From: Alphaproteobacteria bacterium | GTDB taxonomy: Bacteria; Pseudomonadota; Alphaproteobacteria; Micavibrionales; Micavibrionaceae | Assembly: GCA_030750865.1 (NCBI GenBank) | Contig: JASMHE010000013.1 | Span: 1 to 64,000 of the forward strand | DNA: 64,000 nt | Direction: 5' to 3' | Part shown: in pieces, positions 57,501-64,000 of the stretch | Layout: each line of letters starts with the position of its first letter | Position numbering within the stretch: the stretch's first letter is position 1 | Translations under genes and position numbers: made by a program | Notes under the pieces: generated by a model | The model's input: only the letters and a program-made list of their open reading frames with translations | Databases searched by the model: none | What the model was told of the DNA's origin: nothing

Positions 57501-58019
57501 ATGCGGGTCTGGCTTGTAATATTTATGTGTTTGATTATCGTGACGCCTGCTCATGCGTTCACATTTGGTGATGGCAGCGGTGAGAAAACCCGCACGATTC
57601 TGGATTATATCGAAGATTATGTCGATGTGCCGGATGGTGCGCTGGACTGGAAAATGTTTGGCCGCACCGAAGAAGAAAAAGTGAAAACCACAACTGAAGA
57701 CGGTTACGATTTGCAATATAGCCGCCCTGTCTTCCGGCCGGAAATGGAAGCGCTGGACGGCATGGATGTTACAATCAAAGGCTATATATTCCCGCTTGAG
57801 GGAACAGATAAACAAAAACTGTTTTTGTTCGGTCCGTTTCCGCTCAGCTGTCCGTATCAATATCATGTCGGCCCCGCGCTGGTCATAGAGGTGCATGCCG
57901 AAGATCATCCGGTAAAATTCGATTATGATCCGGTGACGTTAACGGGACGATTGGAACTGGTTCATGATGATCCGGACTATAGCGTTTTTTACCGTTTGCG
58001 TGATGCAAAAGAAAAGTGA
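57501..58019 (+). CDS. DUF3299 periplasmic protein
   Basis: A 172-aa exported protein with a signal peptide (cleavage after TPAHA, residue 19). DUF3299 blocks are seen: SRPVFRPEMEALDGMDVTIKGYIFPLE and GPFPLSCPYQYHVGPALVIEVH, with a single conserved Cys in SCPY. In Pseudomonas the family is encoded next to a MacB-like ABC pair in zinc-regulated operons. It follows the permease by 46 bp. Confidence 0.9.
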   Translation: MRVWLVIFMCLIIVTPAHAFTFGDGSGEKTRTILDYIEDYVDVPDGALDWKMFGRTEEEKVKTTTEDGYDLQYSRPVFRPEMEALDGMDVTIKGYIFPLEGTDKQKLFLFGPFPLSCPYQYHVGPALVIEVHAEDHPVKFDYDPVTLTGRLELVHDDPDYSVFYRLRDAKEK

Positions 58020-58085
58020 CAATCCTGCTGTAAGCCTGTTACTATCAGAATCGGTTGAAAATAATTGCCCATGATGATGAGTATA

Positions 58086-58529
58086 ATGAGCGATAAAAAC
58101 GTTACAGCACTAATCAAAAATCTGGAATCCTATTGCAGTGAACACGGGCTGCGTTACACCCCGCCGCGTTATCAGGTGTTGCAGGTGATCGCGGGCAGTG
58201 CAAAGCCTGTCGGTGCGTATGATATTATCGAAGACATGGACAAAATCACCGATAAGCCCAAGCCAACGACGGTTTATCGGGCCATTGATTTTTTACAGCA
58301 GCACGGTTTTATCCATAAGATTGAAAGCATGAATGCCTTTGTCGTCTGCCATGCGGGGCACAGCCACGATGGCTCACAGTTCATTGTGTGTGATGATTGC
58401 GGCAAAGTGGAAGAAGTGCATCTGTGTCATTTACCTGCGGATCTTGAACATAAGGTCAATGAGACAGGCTTTACAATGATGTACTGGAATACGGAAATAC
58501 ACGGTCGTTGCGACGCATGCCGGGCATAA
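58086..58529 (+). CDS. zur: Fur-family regulator, probably Zur
   Basis: A 147-aa Fur-type repressor. The winged helix is GLRYTPPRYQVLQVI and KPTTVYRAIDFLQQHGF. The sensory site is in CHAGHSHDGSQFIVC. Structural zinc is bound by CDDC and CDAC, and a late EIHGRCDACRA ends the protein. The zinc gene context and the short HAGHSHDG form favour Zur over Fur. It should bind the TGTAATA/TATAACA boxes in this cluster. Several ATGs lie close together (58071-58086); I use the last, which begins MSDKNVTALI. Confidence 0.9.
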   Translation: MSDKNVTALIKNLESYCSEHGLRYTPPRYQVLQVIAGSAKPVGAYDIIEDMDKITDKPKPTTVYRAIDFLQQHGFIHKIESMNAFVVCHAGHSHDGSQFIVCDDCGKVEEVHLCHLPADLEHKVNETGFTMMYWNTEIHGRCDACRA

Positions 58530-58584
58530 GCCGGCCCTCAAACATTTCCTGCCTGTCCATGTGTGATCTTATTGATCCTGTGAT

Positions 58585-58944
58585 CTAAGATGCGTGCCTT
58601 TTGAACCCGGCATAAATCAGGCAGCCCCACCCAGCCATAATCATCAGGCCGCCAAGCGGCGTGATGTATGTCAGGCTGTCGATACCTGTCATGATTGCGG
58701 CATAGATGCTGAACGAAAACAGGATTGTGCCTGCTGTGAAAACAAGACCGGCGATGCGCAGTCCCGGTAGCGAGGGCGCCAGTGCGATGCAGCTGATTAA
58801 CACGGCATAGAGCATATTATAGCGGATGGCTGTTTGCAGGCTTTCGGTTGTGTCGGGCGTTAGGGTGAAAGTGTGATCGCCAAGCGCGCCCATGATGACC
58901 GCGATCAAGCCCAATGTTGCGCCGGAGATCAAAAGTTTATTCAT
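58585..58944 (-). CDS. DUF423 membrane protein (YgdD-like)
   Basis: A 119-aa inner-membrane protein of the DUF423 family with four TM helices (MNKLLISGATLGLIAVIMGALGDH at the start; TPLGGLMIMAGWGCLIYAGF at the end, given in parts). Function unknown. It has no obvious relation to neighbours. Downstream of the zur gene and convergent with it. Confidence 0.88.
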   Translation of the reverse strand: MNKLLISGATLGLIAVIMGALGDHTFTLTPDTTESLQTAIRYNMLYAVLISCIALAPSLPGLRIAGLVFTAGTILFSFSIYAAIMTGIDSLTYITPLGGLMIMAGWGCLIYAGFKRHAS

Positions 58945-58984
58945 AGCTGTTCTTTCTGGGGCGTTCTTTTTGGATTGTTCATGT

Positions 58985-59578
58985 TTATGGCGTTTTGATT
59001 TCGATGCCCAGCATGGCGATCAAGTGATAATACGCCCAGATAATCAGCAGCGCCAATGCCGCCAAAGCGATGAGCTGGTGTTTGAAGCCGTGCTTGTGAT
59101 GATATTTCCGGTCTTTGTGGGCAATGACATCCATCATTTCATCACCGAATTTGACCGACAAAAACGTGCCGCAGGCGCATAAAATAACAATGCTCCAATA
59201 AGGCCACGGCGTTGTCAGTATCTTGTGCAGCAGCGATGTCAGGAACGTGTTTTCGTAACTTTGTGGTGAAAAATAAAGCACGGACAGGTTGAGTGATATT
59301 GCAATGGTCCAGACAATGAGCTCGCAGAAAAACATGCGCAGGCCTGTGATGAGTCGCACGGGGAAGTCCAGCAAAAAACCGGCATCGGCCACAGGGGTGC
59401 ATAAGACAAAAAAGCTCCATGTCAGGGCGGCGACCAGACCACCGGTGGCAAACCCGTATTCCCAGCTTAGATATCCTGTATATCCCAGCAGAACACACAA
59501 AAGGAGTAAAAATTTAATCAAGCCTTCGCGCTTTGGCGGATGGTTTAAAAGGTGCTTGGTTTTGATGGCAGAGATCAT
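58985..59578 (-). CDS. Membrane protein of unknown function
   Basis: A 197-aa protein with about six hydrophobic segments. A charged loop in the middle of the C-terminal third (VIAHKDRKYHHKHGFKHQL) is rich in His and Lys. The motif PVADAGFLLDFPVRLITGLRMFFCELIVW looks conserved-type but I do not know the family. It lies 40 bp upstream of the DUF423 gene on the same strand. Confidence 0.65.
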   Translation of the reverse strand: MISAIKTKHLLNHPPKREGLIKFLLLLCVLLGYTGYLSWEYGFATGGLVAALTWSFFVLCTPVADAGFLLDFPVRLITGLRMFFCELIVWTIAISLNLSVLYFSPQSYENTFLTSLLHKILTTPWPYWSIVILCACGTFLSVKFGDEMMDVIAHKDRKYHHKHGFKHQLIALAALALLIIWAYYHLIAMLGIEIKTP

Positions 59579-59686
59579 GGCTTACATACCTGATTTTATG
59601 GCGCTTTGATGTGTCTTTATTTTTATCATGTTCATCGTTCGGCGCAAGCATTGGTTGCTTTGGGGCGCGTTTATTTCTGCGCTTCT

Positions 59687-60736
59687 TTATGCACTCTGTG
59701 GGAAATAGAGGCGTGTTTTGTTTGCAAGCGCGACGAGTGACAGCATGACCGGCACTTCGACGAGAACGCCGACGACGGTGGCAAGCGCTGCACCGGAATT
59801 TAAACCAAATAAACTTATGGCAACGGCGACGGCCAATTCGAAGAAGTTCGATGTTCCGATCAGTGCGGCAGGGGCCGCAGTGCTAAATGGTACACGCCAA
59901 AGATAGGCCCAGCCATATGCAAGGGCGAATATTCCGTAACTTTGAATCAGAAGCGGCGCGGCAATCAGCGCGATGACAACAGGTTCACCGATAATGGTTT
60001 CGGCCTGAAATCCGAACAGTAAAATGACGGTTGCAAGAAGTCCGATGATTGAAAAGGGTTTTATGTGTTCTGTGAATGTGGCGATGTTTGTGTGTTTGCG
60101 TGATTTATCAATGACTTTGCGGGTGGTGTATCCCGCGCCGAGAGGAATAAGCACATAAAGAATGACAGATAGCAGCAGCGTTTCCCACGGCACGATGATG
60201 TTTGTCATGCCAAGCAGGAAAGCGGCAATCGGCGCGAAGGCAAAAACCATAATGATGTCATTGATCGATACTTGTACGAGCGTGTAATTTGCATCGCCGC
60301 GTACAAGCTGACTCCATACAAAGACCATTGCGGTGCAGGGCGCGACGCCAAGTAAAATCATACCGGCGATATATTCTTTTGCATTGTGTGGCGAGACCCA
60401 TTCAGCGAAGATATATTCAAAAAACAAGATACCGAGGCCGGCCATCGTAAACGGCTTGATCAGCCAATTTACGATCAGTGTGATGCAAAGCCCTTTTGGT
60501 TTTTTGCCGACATTTTTGAGTGAAGAAAAATCGACATTGACCATCATCGGATAAATCATAAGCCAGATAAAAACGGCCACAACCAGATTGACGCTGGCAT
60601 ATTCGATGGACGCAATAGTTTCGAATATATCGGGTAGCATCAAGCCGAGTCCAACGCCGGCGATGATGCAGAGTCCGACCCAGACAGAAAGGTAGCGTTC
60701 GAAGACCCCCATTGGCGATTGTGTTACGTGTGTCAT
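59687..60736 (-). CDS. acr3: Arsenite efflux permease Acr3 (ArsB type)
   Basis: A 349-aa member of the ACR3 group with about ten TM segments. The catalytic cysteine is in [15 protein letters not shown], and [18 protein letters not shown] is typical. It exports As(III). It is the third gene of the arsenic operon, after arsR and the DUF6428 gene, and 30 bp from the latter. Confidence 0.94.
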   Translation of the reverse strand: MTHVTQSPMGVFERYLSVWVGLCIIAGVGLGLMLPDIFETIASIEYASVNLVVAVFIWLMIYPMMVNVDFSSLKNVGKKPKGLCITLIVNWLIKPFTMAGLGILFFEYIFAEWVSPHNAKEYIAGMILLGVAPCTAMVFVWSQLVRGDANYTLVQVSINDIIMVFAFAPIAAFLLGMTNIIVPWETLLLSVILYVLIPLGAGYTTRKVIDKSRKHTNIATFTEHIKPFSIIGLLATVILLFGFQAETIIGEPVVIALIAAPLLIQSYGIFALAYGWAYLWRVPFSTAAPAALIGTSNFFELAVAVAISLFGLNSGAALATVVGVLVEVPVMLSLVALANKTRLYFPQSA

Positions 60737-60766
60737 GCGAGGCTCTTTCTTGTGATAATGATGGCG

Positions 60767-61222
60767 TTAACAGCACCCATTTGCAGAAGTAGAAGTGCAG
60801 CAATTATCGCTTTCTTGGTCCGGTTTATCGGGAATGCCGCACGCGTCTTGTGCCAGACATGCCGTATATTTATTCGTGAGCAAGAATGTTGTACCGTCAA
60901 AATCCAGACCGAATTTGCCAATCGTTGATTGTTGGTATTCGACTTCAATGTCGTAATCTTCGTCACCGAGGACGTTTTTGCAGACATCAAGGATGTGCAG
61001 GAATTTTTGTGGTGCAAGGCGATGATCATAATCGCCGGCTTCCCAGAGTTGAAAATTCGCGCGTTCTTCTTTGCGCTCTGTGCCGCCGCAATCAATGAAG
61101 TGTTTTGTGACGCGGCCGATTTCCGTGACGTGAAAGTGTGGCGGTAGAATAGAACCGTCCGGTAATTTGAATGTGACCGTTTCGACTGTTTGTAGGGCTT
61201 TCTTGACATCTGAAATTTTCAT
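60767..61222 (-). CDS. DUF6428 family protein (arsenic operon)
   Basis: A 151-aa cytoplasmic protein. It matches the DUF6428 pattern: PPHFHVTEIGRVTKHFIDCGG, FQLWEAGDYDHRL, IGKFGLDFDG and TACLAQDACGIP. A cysteine-rich end (NCCTSTSANGCC) may bind As(III). The ATG overlaps the arsR stop by four bases, so it is made together with the sensor. Exact role unknown. Confidence 0.85.
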   Translation of the reverse strand: MKISDVKKALQTVETVTFKLPDGSILPPHFHVTEIGRVTKHFIDCGGTERKEERANFQLWEAGDYDHRLAPQKFLHILDVCKNVLGDEDYDIEVEYQQSTIGKFGLDFDGTTFLLTNKYTACLAQDACGIPDKPDQESDNCCTSTSANGCC

Positions 61223-61593
61223 TGTGCTTTTCTTTCCTGTTTTTGACAGCAATTGGCGAGTTCAATAATGGTGCATCCGTTTTTCTTGTCTTGACGCATT
61301 TGTGAGAAATCATCACTACAGCAATCTTTGACCATAAAGCCAATCAGTGCGTGTATGGCATCAAAATTTGCGACGTAAACCACCGAACGCCCTTCGCGGC
61401 GAGAGGTGAGAATACCGGCTTGCGATAAATGGTTCAGATGGAAAGACATCGTGTTGTGCGGCGTTCCTAATGTGTCGCTCAGCGTGCCTGCCGGCAGACC
61501 TGCGGGGCCGGCTTTGATCAATAAACGAAACACGCCTAGTCGGGTTTCTTGTGAAAGCGCGTCGAACATAATGATAGCGTCTTTTGTGTCCAT
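61219..61593 (-). CDS. arsR: ArsR-family repressor
   Basis: A 124-aa winged-helix metalloregulator. The DNA-binding part is LSDTLGTPHNTMSFHLNHLSQAGIL. Candidate As(III) ligands are the Cys pairs in KDCCSDD and the C-terminal NGC... NCC. Without arsenic it represses its own operon by binding the palindrome around the start. The start ATG at 61593 lies only 6 bases from the predicted -10. Confidence 0.92.
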   Translation of the reverse strand: MDTKDAIIMFDALSQETRLGVFRLLIKAGPAGLPAGTLSDTLGTPHNTMSFHLNHLSQAGILTSRREGRSVVYVANFDAIHALIGFMVKDCCSDDFSQMRQDKKNGCTIIELANCCQKQERKAQ

Positions 61594-61627
61594 ATGTCTA
61601 GAATAATAGACATAAAAGAAATGTCAA
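61593..61627 (-). promoter_or_regulatory. arsR promoter and operator
   Basis: On the minus strand TTGACA (complement of 61622-61627) and TATTCT (complement of 61600-61605) are spaced 16 bp. The inverted repeat TATGTCTA (61593-61600) / TAGACATA (61607-61614), with 6-base spacer, covers the -10 and reaches the ATG. Transcription would start at or next to the ATG, giving a leaderless mRNA. Confidence 0.7.
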
Positions 61628-61773
61628 TCAGAAAGATTCCGAATGAGAGATTCACCAACGTGGTGTACCTGTTTGTCTGTGACGCGCAGATGTCGAAGTG
61701 CGGCTGTTACATCAATCACTGACTTTTGTTGCGGAAAATGATAGAATCAAGTTTGGGCAAAAGGGAAACAGAC

Positions 61774-63240
61774 ATGACGGATGCCGAGACCGTAGATATT
61801 GATGAAAACTATGCAAAGACCGCGCTATCGTTGGTGCGTAAGGTTCTGCAGGGTAATGGTGTGCGACCAGCGGATGTCAATATCAAGGCAATTGACGGCA
61901 AGACGTTGGAATTTAAGGCGGCAACACATATCGTGCCGCATAATAAGCTGACGCAAAAAACAGTGTCCGGTAAAGCTGGTGGCGGTGGACAGGTTTTTCA
62001 GGATGCACAGGCCGCACGTCAGGCCGCAGATGGCTATGTTTCCAAAGCGATCAGAGATGCGGGTGTCGTGGATCAGATCAAGACAATGATGGGGCAAAAG
62101 CCGCATCAGGGTTTTGGTTTGCAGGATAAGGCGATGAAGTTGTCTTTTCTGGATCGGGATTTTGTCAGTCAACAAACCTGTAAGCCGTGTCAGGGCAGAG
62201 GGCGCACGCGATGTCCGCAATGCGACGGTAAGGGATATGAGCCATGCAGGAAGTGCGAGGCGGAAGGTTTTGAAGAATGCCGTGAATGTAACGGCAGCAG
62301 ACAAGTGCCGGGGCCACAAGGGCAAATGCAAACATGTCCGGTATGTCAGGGACTTGGTAAAACATCATGTTCGTTTTGCCGTGAAAGTCGTCAGGTACAA
62401 TGCCGGGTTTGCCAGACAAAAGGTGAAATACAATGTAAGAGTTGCAGCGGGCATGGCGCGCAATCGGAAATCCTTCATGCCGAAGTGACGGCAGAATGCA
62501 TTTATGATTTCGATGCGGACGTGTTACCGGACAAAGCGGTCGCCGCTGTGAAAGTGTTGGGGGCGGCGCTGGCCGACCGGGCGGATGTGAGCCCGTCCGA
62601 AGACGGCGTGCAGGGTGATAAAGAAAAAGATGCGCTGCATTTTATTTATGATGTCCGTGTGCCGCAAGGTGATCTGACGTTGACAGTCAAAGACAAAGAA
62701 GTGCAGGCGTATTTGCTGGGCACAAAAGGGGCGATTCAGGATATTCCCGATTTTCTGGACGAGGTGATCGCGCCAGGTCTTCAAAGCTTGTCACAAGCCG
62801 CGCGCGGTGAAGGCAATATCGATCAACACATCCAGGCGGCGGTGAAGTATAAAACGGTAAGGCAGGCGATGGTTTTGACAGCGCGGTACAATGCGAAAAA
62901 AGCGGTGAAGGCGCTGTTGCATTATACGCCGTTCGGGTTGAGTCCGCAGGCGGCGCAAAGGCTGGTGAAAGATGCCGGCACGGCCTTGAAAAACGCCACA
63001 AAGAAGCAGCGTATGCTTGCAAAACTGTCCGGTGGTGGCGCGGTTGCCGCATTGGCAGCACTTTATTTCTTCTCGCCGCTGCGTGATGTGCTGTTGGGGC
63101 AAGTGGCCAATGCGTCCCTTCATATTGTCATGGATTGTATGGTATTGGGGATTTGCGGCGCGGCCGGTTACGGTATCTGGCGGACGATATCGACCCGTGC
63201 CCGTGAACATGCGCTGAAAAGTTTTGTGCCATCAAAATAG
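61774..63240 (+). CDS. Membrane protein with eight CxxC zinc-finger pairs
   Basis: A 488-aa protein. Residues about 135-235 hold eight CxxC pairs in the order CKPC, CPQC, CRKC, CREC, CPVC, CSFC, CRVC, CKSC. They are spaced like the DnaJ cysteine-rich repeats (CxxCxGxG), suggesting four zinc sites. A soluble N-terminal part precedes them, and a helical domain (about 250-420) follows. Two TM helices near 435-470 end the protein, so it is membrane-bound. AAGGGA is 8 bases before the ATG at 61774. Without a J-domain it is not a DnaJ protein; it may scaffold or fold proteins at the membrane. Function unknown. Confidence 0.75.
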   Translation: MTDAETVDIDENYAKTALSLVRKVLQGNGVRPADVNIKAIDGKTLEFKAATHIVPHNKLTQKTVSGKAGGGGQVFQDAQAARQAADGYVSKAIRDAGVVDQIKTMMGQKPHQGFGLQDKAMKLSFLDRDFVSQQTCKPCQGRGRTRCPQCDGKGYEPCRKCEAEGFEECRECNGSRQVPGPQGQMQTCPVCQGLGKTSCSFCRESRQVQCRVCQTKGEIQCKSCSGHGAQSEILHAEVTAECIYDFDADVLPDKAVAAVKVLGAALADRADVSPSEDGVQGDKEKDALHFIYDVRVPQGDLTLTVKDKEVQAYLLGTKGAIQDIPDFLDEVIAPGLQSLSQAARGEGNIDQHIQAAVKYKTVRQAMVLTARYNAKKAVKALLHYTPFGLSPQAAQRLVKDAGTALKNATKKQRMLAKLSGGGAVAALAALYFFSPLRDVLLGQVANASLHIVMDCMVLGICGAAGYGIWRTISTRAREHALKSFVPSK

Positions 63241-63280
63241 GTATCAGAATAGTGATGGCATAATGGTTATGTTGGTGACA

Positions 63281-63310
63281 AAAAAAAGCCGCGATGATCG
63301 CGGCTTTTTT
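63281..63310. terminator. Bidirectional Rho-independent terminator
   Basis: GCCGCGA (63288-63294) and TCGCGGC (63298-63304) form a GC-rich stem with a 3-base loop. It is flanked by seven A on the left and six T on the right, so it works on both strands between convergent genes. Confidence 0.88.
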
Positions 63311-63329
63311 GCATTAAGACGCAAGTGGT

Positions 63330-64000
63330 TTACGCCGCTTTTTTCTTATTGCGGTGAAAACGTTTCTTGTTGCCTTGCTTATTATTTTGCGGCTTCCCGT
63401 TACGTGGTTTGTCGCTTTGCGGCTTTCCATTATGCGGTTTACCGTTATGTGGTTTACCGTCTTGTGACTTACCATTTTGCGCCTTGCCATTGTGTGGCTT
63501 ATTACCGCGCGATGATTTGTGACGTGATGGCTTGCCTTTTTTACCGTTTTGCGGGCGGCGTTTATTTTGGTGTCCCCGGTCATTGGCTGCATCAGGGTTC
63601 AGCAAGCGTTCGATCGCATGCCATTTGCGGCTGTCCTGATCGGATACAAAGCTGATGGCTGATCCTTCTGCACCGGCGCGGGCTGTACGGCCCATGCGGT
63701 GAATAAAATCTTCTGCGACTTGCGGTAAATCATAATTGACCACATGTTCAATGTGCGGCACATCAAGGCCGCGTGCGGCGATATCCGTTGCGATCAAAAC
63801 GCGGAATGTCTGTTTTCTGAAATTCTGCATCACGCGGTCGCGTTTATTCTGGCGCAGATCGCCGTGCAGGGCATCGGATTGAACGCCGTCGCGCCGCAGG
63901 TTTCTGGCCATACGGTCGGCGCCGTGTTTGGTTTTGACAAACACGATGACGGATCCGCTGCGATTTTCGAGTTGTTCCAGCAAGGCCGGATATTTGTTGT
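63330..64000 (-). CDS. DEAD-box RNA helicase, C-terminal part (partial at window edge)
   Basis: The reading frame runs off the right edge. The visible 223 codons are the second helicase domain, closely similar to the gene at 17973: SGSVIVFVKTKHGADRMA, ATDIAARGLDVPHIEHV and HRMGRTARAGAEGSAISFVS. The tail is a basic, disordered stretch with eight Q/H-N-G-K-P-type pentapeptides (63375-63494), likely for RNA binding. Motifs I and II lie outside the window. Confidence 0.9.
   Translation of the reverse strand, partial: NKYPALLEQLENRSGSVIVFVKTKHGADRMARNLRRDGVQSDALHGDLRQNKRDRVMQNFRKQTFRVLIATDIAARGLDVPHIEHVVNYDLPQVAEDFIHRMGRTARAGAEGSAISFVSDQDSRKWHAIERLLNPDAANDRGHQNKRRPQNGKKGKPSRHKSSRGNKPHNGKAQNGKSQDGKPHNGKPHNGKPQSDKPRNGKPQNNKQGNKKRFHRNKKKAA
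63375..63494 (-). repeat. Tandem 15-bp repeat coding for a pentapeptide tail
   Basis: Eight imperfect 15-bp units encode HNGKA, QNGKS, QDGKP, HNGKP, HNGKP, QSDKP, RNGKP, QNNKQ. Unit number could vary between strains by slippage. Confidence 0.85.

Overview
The window comes from a Gram-negative proteobacterium of roughly mid GC content, most likely an alphaproteobacterium. It encodes several outer-membrane barrels, lipoboxes and signal peptides, an O-antigen-ligase-type protein, FrmA/FrmB, a NodL/LacA-type acyltransferase and an E. coli-type MntR. The lineage call is an inference from gene content only. I see no rRNA, tRNA or CRISPR.

Left part (1-16 kb): signalling. A minus-strand operon runs Tsx-like outer-membrane channel, 1302-aa MASE1/CHASE hybrid kinase, CheY-like receiver, HPT-REC-REC protein. 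Its last gene is a YaiO-like outer-membrane protein cut off by the end of an IS3-family element at the window edge. A paralogous HPT-REC-REC gene is divergent from it. RecQ, an RRM protein, a YaiI-family protein, a very divergent PEP-carboxylase homologue, an orphan OmpR/KdpE-type regulator and a pseudo-receiver follow.

Middle (16-30 kb): NhaA with an overlapping secreted protein, a cold-shock pair (DEAD-box helicase and Csp), a DUF924 gene remnant, then a compact ATP-grasp / class I amidotransferase / acyltransferase / sulfotransferase cluster. A lipoprotein hydrolase, a surface barrel and a WaaL-like protein come next.

28-42 kb: a region with an oxidative-stress and manganese theme. It holds katG, the class Ib ribonucleotide reductase operon nrdHIEF behind a textbook pair of NrdR boxes, and a Mn/Fe ABC importer operon that ends with its own MntR and starts with an unusual array of half-sites spaced 19 bp apart. 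A porin-like gene next to it is broken.

42-50 kb: an intimin-type barrel fused to a beta-helix, a 574-aa unknown with a zincin-like motif, formaldehyde detoxification (frmA, frmB) and a STAS-less SulP transporter.

50-58.5 kb: the most interesting locus, a probable Zur regulon island. Two TGTAATA/TATAACA palindromes precede an 898-aa acidic protein with two C-terminal HPxGCTCxSC motifs and a small unknown that is followed directly by a peroxiredoxin without resolving cysteine. Then come a COG0523 zinc-chaperone GTPase, a small exported protein with the same CxCxxC motif, an ABC ATPase plus FtsX-type permease with a long His/Asp loop, a DUF3299 protein and a Zur-type regulator. This resembles the zinc-responsive MacB-like systems of Pseudomonas, with new cysteine-motif components in place of the usual His-rich protein.

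58.5-64 kb: DUF423 and another membrane protein, an arsR / DUF6428 / acr3 arsenic operon with a probable leaderless arsR transcript, a membrane-anchored protein with eight CxxC pairs, and the 3' part of a second DEAD-box helicase with a pentapeptide-repeat tail that runs off the window.
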